Origin: Artemisia argyi
Taxonomy: Eukaryota > Streptophyta > Magnoliopsida > Asterales > Asteraceae
NCBI GenBank assembly: GCA_030686995.1
Contig: CM060691.1
Coordinates: 64,283,853 to 64,347,852, forward strand
Reading direction: 5' to 3'
Length of the DNA stretch: 64,000 bases
The notes below the pieces were generated by a model. That model worked only from the letters and a program-made list of their open reading frames with translations. It was not told the origin of the DNA and ran no database searches. The position numbers were made by a program, and so were the translations under genes. This document shows, in pieces, positions 1-10,672 of the stretch; positions within the stretch are counted from its first letter, which is position 1; every line of letters begins with the position of its first letter.

Positions 1-150
1 ACTTCACCCATGCACTAACAGAGCAAACATCACCATTGATGCATGTCGAGATGTGAGTTTATAAAATTTTGTATAGGTCAGTTGATGAGATTCATGAATA
101 CTGTTGACTATAGAAGATTATAAAATTACTCAAAAACTAATAATTTTACC

Positions 151-340
151 ATGATGAAACAAAATAGATGACCCAAGCTCGATTTCCACCAGGTGCCAAA
201 GGCCTTCCAAAACACATGCACTTAGTCACACCCATAAGCAATGGTTCACCCGAGAGAAGAAACAAAAAGGCCCCAACAGCAACATCTGAGTCGTAAACAC
301 ACTAAGTAGCATTGGTCTTGTCATCTGTGCGAATAGTTCC
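151..340 (-). pseudogene. DUF1218-family exon, broken
   Basis: Read on the minus strand, this stretch follows an acceptor-like ..TTAACAG and ends at ATG/GTAAAA, so it looks like one internal exon. The conceptual peptide contains CVYDSDVAVGAFLFLL, then a Cys-containing segment, then LAPGGNRAWVIYF. This resembles the DUF1218 family of small plant membrane proteins, which usually read C-V-Y-x-x-D-V-A-T-G-Y-G-V-G-A-F-L-F-L-L and later a PGGSRAW-type motif. Two lesions are visible: an in-frame TAG just before CVYD, where the family usually has an aromatic residue, and loss of the four residues TGYG. No convincing first exon with the signal-anchor helix was found upstream. Family assignment is by motif memory only. 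Confidence 0.55.
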
Positions 341-2335
341 CTGTTAAGCAAATATAGTTTTATTATATGAAGCAAATACACAATCCAAGTGATAAAAACC
401 TACAACTGAATGGAATCCTGGATCTCTCATAAATTCTTAGACACATATATCTTATTTATTTGGATCTTATCAGTCCTTCAATCTGTTTTCTACGTTTAAT
501 GCCTATCAAAAGTCCATGTCCAAACAACAAAGAAAAGAATTAAATAATGTAAATTGATATGCATTAGCTTGTGTTAAGGTCTAATATGCCAACACTTTAT
601 ATATTTTTATGACAACACTTGACAAAGTAACACTATTCATTTGTGAGATAAGTGCACCATATACAACAAAAAATGATACGCCACTGGCTTATTAATTCAG
701 TTATGAATCCGGGTAAGTTTATATTTAAGGTTGTTCTAAAGGGTAAATAAGATGACATAAGTAATCTATCGATGTTGATAATAGTCTTAATTACTTAGAA
801 ACCACACATCATATTTCTTAGAATATATTACAACGGAGGTTAAAACTTAAGAGATAAAGTTATTTTTCATCCAGGTTATGTCAAGACGTGTACCTCAGTA
901 TATGTGAGTGACAGATGATAGAATTTCTGGCCAACGGTCAAATCTGGGTGATTGGGTCCACCATGGTGAGTTCCTAAAACCATCTCCATATATATTTGAT
1001 TAAATCATAGCCATGAGAAACTACTTACTAATGCATTATACTGCACATCTTATAAAAATTTTAACAATGCTCCTAAACAGGTCGAATCTGGCAGCAATGC
1101 TTCTAAGCTGGTCCATGGCAAACTTAAGCATGTAAATGCATATAGCCAATATACGTTTTGTGCAAACATTATAATGAGACATTCCATGTAATTCATTGAT
1201 TTCCATCATCTCAAACTATTAAGCTCTTAAGGGTTGTTTGAGAAAACTTATTTAGTATAGTTTATCAGCTTATTTTCTGTGATTAGACTTTGCTGAAGAT
1301 AGTGTTTCGATTTGCTTATAAGCTTAATTCGAACTTATATGACAGTTGTACTTGTACTATTGAACTTATAAATAAAAAACACATAATATAGCAAATAGGA
1401 AAGTAAGTTTTTAAAGAGAGCGAACAAAGTTACCATAGTGGATTTGATGAAGCTATGACTGCATTTTTAGCCATAGTGGATTCTCTTAGAGAGAGCCAAC
1501 AAAGTTAAGATTGCACTTTTAGCCTTTTATGGTCATTGGATATGCACACGTATCTCCATAAAAATGAAGCTAGCGTGAACCACCTGAAAAAAAAGATCAA
1601 AATATGCTAACTTTAAGAAGGCAAGCAGATAGTATCAGTGGGTTGTTGTTGATCCGCAATTATCATTATTTTCTTTATTTGATCCATATAGGATGAAAAC
1701 AATAAAAGTAACATGTTCAAGTTTTGCAAGATACTTTCTTTATGTGATTGTCATCACTTTCGTCTTACCGTACCAGTTTTGTGCTCTTCGGCTAAAAACA
1801 ATAAAAGTAACATGTTACCATTTTTTTATGCCTAACAATCTAAATACCAACTAATAAATTTAAACAAGGTAAAAGTCCAATTTTGAAGCATAGTAAAAAT
1901 CAAGCAAAACCTCAATAGCCACCTAATTCTTTACAACAGATTAAAAAAACACATATCCTATAAAAATAATCATGGAAACCTAATCAAAATTGAATCGTTG
2001 TATTAATCAGATTCTAAATTAAACAAACCTGGTGAGGATTATATATTCAAATTGATCATCAAAACCCTAAGTTAAATCCCCATATTGTTGTGGTGTTAGA
2101 TCAGATGTCATCGCCATGAAACCAGGTGCGAAGATCATTCATAAACCCCTGAATTTAATTTGTGCATTGAATCATGGTTGTGGATCAAGATTAGGTTAAC
2201 CATTAATTTGATGTAGGGTAATAAAATCAAAATGAGTTTTATCACCAAATCGCGAACCGAAATCATTATCATGATGTGGTTTTTTGTATTGAATAATTAA
2301 CAAAATTAAATTGATTTTGTGAGAGATTTTAGTGA
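341..2335. other. Intergenic or intronic sequence, no gene recognised
   Basis: AT-rich sequence with many stops in all frames. It may include the intron and upstream part of the DUF1218 relic on the minus strand. A short open stretch near 2090-2170 (minus strand) contains an ATG in a 5'-UTR-like context but closes quickly. I see no domain, repeat array or mobile-element end here. Confidence 0.5.
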
Positions 2336-2340
2336 GGGTT

Positions 2341-2822
2341 TGTTGATACAAAAGTTGGGCGTACCTTGTTATTGGCTCTTGCTCTCGTACCAATTCGCTT
2401 CTTAGTATCTGCACACTAAGAAAATAAACAACACCGTTAGGCTTATCGAGGGATTGTCTCCCCCGATTAGACTCCGGCGTGAGAGTAAGTAATCGATTTA
2501 AGGTTCTCGTAGAGAGTTAGGGTTTGTATATCGTACCTTGAATGAGAATCGTGTGATTCTATATATAGGGGAGTAGAAACCGTGTTTCTTGCTCCTTACT
2601 CTTTGCACGCGTAGTGCTTATCCGAGGAAAGGATATCTATTCCATGAATAGATGATCCTTATCTCGTACCCGGTAGGTTTAGTTGGGCTTTGGGCTTCGT
2701 GAGCCCAAGCCATTGATACTGCGGCCCGAACCATTGTCATGGCAGCCCACTCGTGATGGACTTAGGCGCTAGTAGTGTATATTATTTGGACTCGTTGCCC
2801 AAATATAGACTATACGTCATCA
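2341..2822 (-). mobile_element. Solo LTR, probably Tat-lineage Ty3/gypsy
   Basis: The 482-bp unit starts TGTTGATAC and ends ACGTCATCA on the plus strand. It is flanked on both sides by the perfect 5-bp duplication GGGTT (2336-2340 and 2823-2827). No primer site or coding sequence adjoins it, so it is a solo LTR left by LTR-LTR recombination. Its internal layout resembles the Tat 3' LTR at about 34710-35227: both contain GTGAGAGTAAGTAA near one end, a block around TGGGC, and an end reading CGTCA. On that basis I place it in the same lineage, minus orientation. Boundaries are firm; lineage is inference. Confidence 0.8.
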
Positions 2823-2827
2823 GGGTT

Positions 2828-3707
2828 TAAATTTGATGGAGAAAAAGTAGACGAGATTTGATGAGAGATTTTAGCTACAGTTTCAAGTATAAATTAGGAA
2901 TCTGTTATGAATTGGGGGTGATGATAATTGTTCCAGGAGTGTGAAAGGCGTGTGTTTTGCTGACATGGATTAAACGTGGCAATAGTCTTGAATTCTTTTT
3001 GGCCAAGTGGCATTAGTGACTTGGCAGATATTGCTAATATATATATGGAGAGATATATTATTTTTGAAAATGTATATGCAGGCTGAGCATTATTGATTTT
3101 TATAGTGGGTTGGTATATTTGAATGTGTTAGTTGGGTGGCAAATCCAAAATAGTTATTTTAGTTTTGTAGTTTTTTATTTTTTTATTTTATATATTTATT
3201 TATTTTTTAATTCTAGTTTTGTAATTACTCCGTATTTCTTTTTTTTAAATATATTTGTTTTAGTTTAATTAATGAAAAATTAGTTTGTTTGAAAAAATTG
3301 AAAAAGATTATTAGGCACAAAATTGTGTGACAGCATTCTATTTGTTACACACGAGGGACCCACAGCTTTAAAAACCAATAAGTAAATGTTACTCAGTATT
3401 AGGCACAAAATTAGGCCTACATTTAGGCACCCTAATCATTTCTCTAATATATTATAGTTGATGGAAATTACCAATGAAAATACATTTATAATGTATTATC
3501 ACCCAATTTATGCACCCAATTTATAATGTATTATCAATATGTTAAAAATCGGGTCTTGAATCGATCAGGCATAGTCATTGAGTTACTGGGTCACCGGTTC
3601 AATCGCTGAGTCAACCCTGTGTTTCCGTGCATGAGGGATCCCGCACCGCAGTCTCCCGTACCCACTCCCAATCTTCTTAGGTTGCGTGAAAATAGGTCAA
3701 TCACGTA
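2828..3707. other. AT-rich intergenic sequence
   Basis: T-rich and A-rich tracts (for example 3150-3300) with no coding signal. A motif near 3580-3620 about 'ggtcaccggttcaatcgctg' resembles widespread degenerate plant repeats, but I could not find termini for it. Confidence 0.4.
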
Positions 3708-3715
3708 ACTATAAT

Positions 3716-4260
3716 TAGGGGTGGCAATTTCTGACCCGACACGAAACACGACCTGAAACCGACACGAATATTAACAGGTTCGGGTTGAGCTAAATAGATT
3801 GTGGGTCAGGTTTCGGTCAACATATCTAACCCGTTTATTAAACAGGTTAGGTTCGGGTTGGGAATAAAATAAACGGGTCGACCCGCTAACCCGTTTAAGT
3901 TTTTTCTTAATTAAAAAATATTTTTATTTAATTATACGGGTTAAATGGGTTAAACGGGTCAACCCACTAACCCATTTAACCCATTTAACTCGTGTAATGT
4001 GCTAACTTTTAAATATAAAACGGATTAAATGGGTCAACTCAAAACCCGTTTAACATATTCAACCCATGTAACCTATATAACATGTCAGCCTAAGTATATA
4101 TACGGGTGAAATTGGTCAGGTTCGGTTACGTAAAAACAGGTTAGGGTTGACATAGCTGACCCGATGATTTAAATGGGTCAGGTTCAGGTTGGGGTTTTCT
4201 GACCTGCCAATCTGACAACCTGAACCCGCTAACCCGAACACGACCCGAATTGCTACCCTG
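3716..4260. mobile_element. hAT-type MITE (545 bp)
   Basis: Terminal inverted repeats read TAGGGGTGGCAAT at the left and ATTGCTACCCTG at the right, a slightly decayed form of the CAGGGGTGGCAA/TTGCCACCCCTG ends common in plant hAT MITEs. Both sides carry the identical 8-bp target duplication ACTATAAT (3708-3715 and 4261-4268), the length expected for hAT. The interior is a set of degenerate repeats around 'gggttaaacgggtcaaccc', arranged so that much of the element can fold on itself. There is no transposase ORF, so it is non-autonomous. Confidence 0.9.
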
Positions 4261-4443
4261 ACTATAATTGTTACAAATATGGAAATATTTAATTTAGATG
4301 ATCAATAATATGTAGGGCCATCTCAACTTCTTCTTTCCTTTAAAAAGCCGGCCAATTTATCATGTCCAACCAAGCAATTCCAATTCCAGGGCCCGATTGG
4401 CCTCTCCAACCCGAACCCATAACGGGTCGGGCACAGATCCTCC

Positions 4444-4830
4444 ATGTCGTCGCCAATACCATCATCTCTCGGCAAACAGAAATCATTTTCTGGTGACCTA
4501 CACCGGCCGTGACGAAGAATGGAGTCGTCGCAAGGGCAGGCAAACAATTCCACCGTCTTCTTCGCAAAAGCAAAAGTGTCACCGATGAAGATATTGATGA
4601 GCTCAAAGCTTGTATTGAACTTGGTTTTGGGTTTGTTAATAACTCTTCACCTGAATTGGGTCAACGGCTTTCAACAACTTTACCGGCTTTAGGGTTTTAT
4701 CATGCTGTTCACAAGCAATATCTTGATACAATTTCTAAGTCTTCTTCATCTTTCTCGTCTGTTTCGGATTCATCAGCTGCCTCGGAGACAAGATTGAGAC
4801 ATTGGGCGCAAGTTGTTGCTTGGAGTTTAA
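4444..4830 (+). pseudogene. DUF1685-family gene fragment, frameshifted
   Basis: An ATG at 4444 opens a frame reading MSSPIPSSLGKQKSFSGDL, which stops after about 22 codons. A second frame then gives the basic EEWSRRKG segment. A third gives SVTDEDIDELKACIELGFGF, then TLPALGFYHAVHKQYLD, a Ser-rich linker and RLRHWAQVVAW. The order WxRRK, SVTDEDxDELKxCxxLGFGF, LPAL and R(L)xxWAQxVA is the pattern of plant DUF1685 proteins, whose function is not established. The need to change frame at about 4505 and again by about 4575 marks it as a relic. Downstream of WAQVVAW the frame runs into unrelated sequence just before the foldback element. Confidence 0.65.
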
Positions 4831-4989
4831 TACTGATTTGGATTTTTAAGGGTGTGATTGGTTTAAACTTGGTAATAGAAAAGGAAACACCAATGGTAAT
4901 GTTAAGGAGAGGAAAATTCAAATTCATAGTCCTCACCATGCATGATCTAATGGTGAGATTAACCTAAAATTAAATAGGGAAATATAAGT

Positions 4990-5240
4990 CCATGTTTTTC
5001 CTCCCTTTTTCTTTGTCTTTTTATTTTTTTTATTATTCATTTTTTTTCTTTCTTTTTTTCCTTTTTTTTTCTTTCTTTTTTATTTGGCTTTTTTTTTTCA
5101 CGCTTCATTGGTTTTTTTTTTCTTTTTTTCTTTTTTGTTGTTTTTTTTTCACGTTTATTTTTTTCTTTTTTCTTTTATCCTTTCTCTTTTTTCTTTTTTT
5201 TCTTCTAATTCACTTTTTTTTTCCTAATAAACATTTTTTT
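4990..5240. repeat. T-rich polypyrimidine tract, left arm
   Basis: Almost pure T with scattered C, mirrored by the A-rich tract at 7915-8150 in the right arm. It gives a spurious Phe/Leu/Ser-rich hydrophobic frame that should not be annotated as a membrane protein. Confidence 0.85.
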
Positions 5241-5825
5241 CGCTTTCATTTATTTTCGTCTGTTTTCATACGTTTTCGTTCGTTTTCATACGTTTTTATT
5301 TGTTTTCTTACGTTTTCGTACATTTTCGCCCGTTTTCATATATTTTCGCCCGTTTTCTTACGTTTCGTCCGTTTTCAAACGTTTTCGTCCGCTTTCTTAT
5401 GTTTTTGCCCGTTACCGTCTGTTTTGATACGTTTTCATATGTTTTCTTACAATTTCGTTCGTTTTCATACGTTTTCGTCGGTTTTCATACGTTTTCGTTT
5501 GTTTTAATATGTTTTCATCCGTTTTCTTTCATTTTCGTCCGTTTTTCATATGTCTTCGTCCGTTTTCAAACGTGTTTTTACAATTTCATACGTTTTCGTC
5601 CGTTTTAATACGTATTCATCCATTTTCTTATGTTTTCGTTCGTTTTCATACGTTTTCGTCCATTTTTCAAACGTTTTTGTCTTTTTCATACATGTTTTTA
5701 CACTTTCATACGTTTTCTTCCGTTTTCATACATTTTCATTCGTTTTCTTACGTTTTCGTCCATTTTTTATTCATTTTCGTCCATTTTTAAATGTTTTTGG
5801 CAATTTTCAGACGTTTTCATATGTT
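5240..5825. repeat. Array of CGTTTTCATACG-like units, left arm
   Basis: Short units alternate CGTTTTC with ATACG, GTTCG, GTCCG or TTACG, repeated dozens of times. The reverse complement (GAAAACGTATGAAAACGGACG) fills 6490-6770, 6960-7255 and 7405-7915 of the right arm. Confidence 0.85.
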
Positions 5826-6295
5826 TCAAAATATCACAAGTGATATTTTGAATATCACAAATTATATTTTGAATATCACAAGTGATATTCTGTGATATTC
5901 TAAATATCACAAGTTATATTCAGAATATCACAAGTGATATTCTGAATATCACAAGTGATTTTCTATGATATGCAGAATATCACAAGTGATACTATGAGTA
6001 CCCCAAATGATATCCTGGATATTATAAGTAATATTATGTGATATTCAAAGTATCACAAGTGATATTCTGAATATCACAAATTATATTCTGAATATCACAA
6101 GTGATATTTTGTGATATTCTAAATATCACAAGTTATATTCTGAATATCACAAGTGATTTTCTATGATATGCAGAATATCACAAGTGATACTATGAGTACC
6201 ACAAATGATATTCTAGATATTATAAGTAATATTCTTTGATATTCAAAGTATCACAAGTGATATTCTGAATATCATAAGTGATTTTCTGAATTTGA
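5825..6295. repeat. Array of self-complementary ATATCACAAGTGATAT units
   Basis: Each unit is about 20 bases and is itself an imperfect palindrome (ATATCAC..GTGATAT), separated by TCTGA or TTTGA. Fifteen or more copies occur here, and they appear reverse-complemented in the right arm. Confidence 0.85.
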
Positions 6296-6299
6296 CAAA

Positions 6300-7400
6300 T
6301 AGACAAATATTACTTATGATATCCAGAATATCATTTGTAGTAATCATAGTATCACTTGTGATATTCTGCATATCACAGAAAATCACTTGTGATATTCAGA
6401 ATATCACTCGTGATATTCTGAATATAACTTGTGATGTTTAGAATATCAGAGAATATCACTTGTGATATTCAGAATATAACTATTGATATTTAGAAACATA
6501 TGAAAACGTCTGAAAATGGCAAAAAAAATATTTAAAAACAGACAAAAACGAATGAAAAAACGGACGAAAATATATGAAAACGTATGAAAGTGTAAAAACA
6601 TGTATGAAATGGATGAAAATGTTTGAAAACTAGATGAAAACGAAAGAAAATGGACGAAAATATATGAAAACGTAAGAAAACGAATGAATATGTATGAAAA
6701 CGGATAAATACGTATGAAAGCGTAAAAACACGTCTGAAGAAGGACGAATACGTAAGAAAAATGGAAGAATATTACTTATGATATCCAGAATATCATTTGT
6801 GGTAATCGTAGTATCACTTGTGATATTCTGCATATTACAGAATATCACTTGTGATATTCAGAATATAACTTGTGATGTTTAGAATATCACAGAATATCAC
6901 TTGTGATATTCAGAATATAACTTGTGATATTCAGAATATCACTTGCGATATTTAGAAACATATGAAAACGTCTTGAAATGGCAGAAAACATCTAGAAATC
7001 GCAGAAAACAATTAAAAATGAACGAAAATGAATGAAAATGTATGAAAACGGAAGAAAACGTATGAAATTATAAAAACATGTATGAAAAGGATGAAAATGT
7101 TTGAAAACTAGATGAAAACAAAAGAAAACGGACGAAAATGTATGAAAACGAACGAAAACGTAAGAAAACGAACGGATATGTATGAAAACGGATGAAAACG
7201 TATGAAAGCGTAAAAACACGTCTGAGAAAGGACGAATACGTAAGAAAAATGGACGAATATTACTTATGATATCCAGAATATTATTTGTGGTAATCATAGT
7301 ATCACTTGTGATATTCTGCATATCACAGAAAATCACTTGTGATATTCTGAATATCACAGAATATCACTTGTGATATTCAGAATATCACTTGCGATATTTA
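6300..7400. repeat. Three tandem copies of a ~470-bp composite unit
   Basis: The segment beginning ATATCCAGAATAT recurs at about 6321, 6781 and 7267. Each copy has a palindromic ATATCAC block, and GAAAACG arrays separate the copies. Spacings are about 460 and 486 bases. Only the right arm is amplified this way, which accounts for the unequal arm lengths. Confidence 0.7.
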
Positions 7401-7404
7401 GAAA

Positions 7405-8150
7405 CATATGAAAACATCTGGAAATGGCAGAAAACAATTAAAAATTAACGAAAACGAATGAAAATGTATGAAAACAGAAGAAAACACATGAAATTATAAA
7501 AACATGTATGAAAAGGACAAAAATGTTTGAAAACTGGACGAAAACGAAAGGAAACGGATGAAAACGAATAAAAACGTAAGAAAACGAACGAACATGTATG
7601 AAAATGGATGAAAACGTATGAAAGCGTAAAAACACGTTTGAAAACAGACGAAGACGTATGAAAAATGGACGAAAACAAAAGAAAACGGACGAAACGTATT
7701 AAAAAGAACGAAAACGTTTGAATACGGACGAAAATGTATGAAAACGAACGAAAATGTAAGAAAACAGATGAAAAAGTATGAAAACAGACGTGAACGGGCG
7801 AAAACGTAAGAAAGCGGACGAGAAACGTATGAAAACGGACGAAATATATGAAAACGGGCGAAAACGTACGAAAACAGACAAAAACGTATAAAAACGGATG
7901 AAAACGTATGAAACAAAAAAAAAATGTGTATTACGAAAAAACCATTTATTAGGGAAAAAAAGACAAAAAAGGGGGAAAAAGTGATTTAGAAACAAAAAGA
8001 AAAAGTAGCGTGAAAAAAGAAAGACAAAAAAATAATAAAGAAAAAAAATAAAAAAGAAACAAAAAAAAAGAAGAAAAAAAATATGCGTGACAAAAAATCA
8101 AAAAGAAAGAAAGAAAAAAAAAGAATAATAAAAAAGACAAAGAAAAAAAA
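7405..8150. repeat. GAAAACG array then A-rich tract, right arm
   Basis: GAAAACGTATGAAAACGGACG-like units run to about 7915 and are followed by an A-rich tract with scattered G. Together they are the reverse complement of the left arm from 4990 to 5825. Confidence 0.8.
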
Positions 8151-8203
8151 ACATGGACTTAGGTTTCCATATTTAATCTTAGATTTATCCCAACCATTAG
8201 ATC

Positions 8204-8685
8204 AAACTAAATGGATGATGGAGATTTGTCCATTGGTATGCACCAAAATAAGGGTATCCAAAATAAAGTGCATCTGCTAAGGAAAGAGAAAGTAATCAAT
8301 TCCTTATAGTTTATTGGGTAATGACCATTACCAACTATTAGGTAATTAGTCATTGTATTATAGTCAAACAAGCACTCTTTTTCATTACTTTACCCATTCG
8401 TCACCTCCCAAAACCTTCTACAAAGTACGCCTTAAAACTCTCATTGCATTATGCTGAGAACTTTTTTTCGGAACTGCATTATATAGAACAAGCAAGAAGC
8501 TAGAAAAGAGGAATTACAAAGACAAAGATAGAGGTATAAGGATCGCTAAACAATTCTAACCAATTACAAGAGACTTTACTACTTCTACTCGTGATCCAAA
8601 TAAATGACATCATTTTTATATCATTGAAAAGAAGCTCCTTTTGAGGTCTCTAGAGGTTGAAAACGTTTTTTTTTTTCTTTTTTTT
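8204..8685. other. Intergenic, no gene recognised
   Basis: AT-rich sequence between the foldback element and the LINE relic. A short poly-T at about 8666-8685 sits directly at the 3' side of the LINE relic on the plus strand. Because the LINE reads on the minus strand this corresponds to an A-rich tail, as expected for target-primed insertion. Confidence 0.4.
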
Positions 8686-9420
8686 TTAATTATTATCATT
8701 ATTTTTTTTATTCCATATTGCCCAATTAGTTGTATTAACCACCACATCAAAGAAATTATCTTGAGATTGTGTCATAGGTATGCGTTCGACCATGGTTAGG
8801 ACATCAACCAGATTTGAAAAAGGAATGTCCACAAGTTGCCACCATGAAATTACCATCTTCCAAGAATCAATGGCAGCGGGGCATTTAACGAACAAGTGCT
8901 CCACTGTTTCTATGTCGTTGTCACACACAAGGCATCTAGTTCAGTTTTGGAGTTGATCGAACAAAGCAACTTATTCCATCTAGTGTGTAGAGAGTTGGAG
9001 TTGATCGACACAAAAGAGATGTTCTTTCGCATGCAATTAACGTAAAGCTCCTTGAGGCTCCTGGTGTGAACTCTGAAGCATCTTAATTAGTAGAGAGGTG
9101 AAGGCCAATTAAAAGATTGGTAAGTTCTTTCATTTCCTCATACTCTTGCTGTGATCTAATGGCTCTCCTCCAGGACCAAGATGGATAAGGCTCAATATTG
9201 TGTGAATGTGGAGAATTTTAGTTGTTGGGCCTGTGAATTTGCCCACTGTTGTTAGCGACATAATGATATTGTAAGTGAGCTGGAGTAACAGTCACAGTGG
9301 TATGGATGGTTTGAGGGACATTGATTGATCTCTCACAAACAAGGCAGTTTTGGTCTAACTCCAACCGATACAAGCACGGGAAAGTTTCGTGGAGCGTTGA
9401 GCCTCCCAACCCATTATCAT
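8686..9420 (-). pseudogene. LINE (non-LTR retrotransposon) C-terminal fragment
   Basis: On the minus strand, in broken frames, the order is as follows. From about 9409 comes a segment with LHETFPCLYRLELDQNCLV, resembling the FPRLYALExxKxCxV motif downstream of LINE reverse transcriptases. Next is an acidic linker with SEFTPGASRSFTL. Last, at 8928-8686, is CDNDIETVEHLFVKCPAA followed by W residues. That last part matches the reverse-transcriptase zinc-binding domain (zf-RVT: C-x2-D/C..ETVEHLF..C..A..W). In-frame stops separate the pieces. RT and endonuclease domains are absent, consistent with 5' truncation and decay. Confidence 0.75.
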
Positions 9421-10126
9421 GACAAAAGCTTGTGCTGAGAACTTAAATGTTACTTTCATAGCACGCATTAGGTTTAGATCTGGTTCAAGCACATCTTCAC
9501 ATCTTAGTTTATGATACGAGTCATTTCAAGTAATAACATATCTCATGCTTATCTCCTACATACGGATCCATCTAATCTTCGTGAGTTACATATATTTGTG
9601 TAAAGGTTGTATACGCACTTGTGTGCAAGGATTCATCTTTGTTAACCTTTAAGCATTGTAGTATTCCATTCATAAAAGGGTTTAAGGAATTTTCATTTGA
9701 GTTGTAACTCGTATATTTAGGTCAGCAAAGGGTTTTTATTATTATTTTTTTTATTATTTTTTTTTGTCTAAGTCATAATTTATGTTTGAGAAAAGATTAG
9801 CCTCTTCTAACTTGAGTTCTTGTTCAAGTACAAATCCTCCTTTAAGTTATGAGTAGTTTCCAAGCTATATCTTTTTGTGCCTTTTCGGACTTTTGCGGCT
9901 AATCTAATAAAGTACGTACATATAGTACATTTTGGTAAACCTCTATTTGACATGATTTATTTCACAATCTAAAAACTAATGTCACATGATTTTAGTCACA
10001 AAAATAGTCATAAGTTTTAGAAATTTTAATCACTTTTATTTAATTTATAGGCAAGTGAGTCAGCTTTAACTTAGGGAAGTCAAAGCTTCAACAAACTGAT
10101 GTAATGACAAATTTTAGCTTTGCTAC

Positions 10127-10128
<2 letters not shown>
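9421..10128. other. Intergenic, nothing recognised
   Basis: AT-rich sequence with a T-run near 9735-9765 and no open frame of note. Confidence 0.4.

Positions 10129-10129
<1 letters not shown>

Positions 10130-10206
<77 letters not shown>
10130..10206. repeat. (TA)n microsatellite
   Basis: About 38 uninterrupted TA dinucleotides. A Tyr/Ile repeat peptide predicted across it is an artefact. Confidence 0.98.
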
Positions 10207-10211
<5 letters not shown>

Positions 10212-10672
10212 GCCGTTTGATACGACGTCGTGTTATGCATTGGGCTCCCACCGTTTTTTTGGGCTACCTGGCCTACCACTGATCAATCGCCTCCGGTCCC
10301 GGTTTGGTCCAATTCCATCCAGTTATAATGTTATATGATGATGAAGAAGACGCTAGAATCTCACTGCCTCACTCATACAATCATACATACCTACCACTCA
10401 CATCTCACCAGATCATTGAACCGCGAGAGTTAGGGTTCCAATTTTGGGGTTTTTGATTTCCGGTTATGCAATTCATGTTCGGTTCAGTTAACCATAACTC
10501 AAGAACTAGGGTTTTAATTTTGGGGGTTTTTTTGGTGCTGGAATTTAATCAAAAACGAAGAGTTATGGTTTCAATTTTGAGAGTTTTTGCTACCGAAAGA
10601 TTATTTTTTTTTCATTCTTTGATTCATGTTTGGTTATACTTAACTGGGAGAATAAAAAAAAAGTATGTATAA
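10207..10672 (+). other. 5'-end-like region of an unidentified gene remnant
   Basis: The base composition rises to near genic levels after the microsatellite. A leader-like stretch rich in CATAC/CTCAC (about 10355-10410) is followed by three decayed copies of a 45-60 base unit about 'gttagggttccaattttggggttttt' (near 10428, 10507 and 10560; period 50-80). An ATG at 10466 opens only a short frame into the solo LTR. I cannot name the gene. Exon-like pieces continue after the LTR at 14586. Confidence 0.3.

Larger units (their letters stand above)
4944..8203. mobile_element. Foldback-type element with very long inverted repeats
   Basis: The outer ends are inverted copies: GATCTAATGGT and then AAGTCCATGTTTTT on the left, with the reverse complements on the right (..AACATGGACTT.., ..CCATTAGATC). 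Inward, each arm passes through the same layers in mirrored order: a T-rich (left) or A-rich (right) tract, an array of CGTTTTCATACG-like units, then an array of ATATCACAAGTGATATTC-like palindromes, meeting near 6300. The right arm is longer because a unit of about 470 bp is triplicated. Several long open frames here are translations of the arrays (F/R/S/V-rich) and are not genes. Exact termini and target duplication are unresolved; a Mutator-like or foldback origin is inference. Confidence 0.75.

Noticed and set aside
4992..5851. Open frames of 73-171 codons rich in Phe, Ser, Val and Arg, looking like membrane proteins
   Set aside because: They are translations of the T-rich tract and the CGTTTTC arrays in several overlapping frames. 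No start context, no family, and the mirrored arm gives the same peptides on the other strand.
6992..8140. Matching Phe/Arg/His-rich frames on the minus strand
   Set aside because: Same cause: the right arm of the foldback element.
10088..10279. Frame with a long Tyr-Ile repeat
   Set aside because: Translation of the (TA)n microsatellite.
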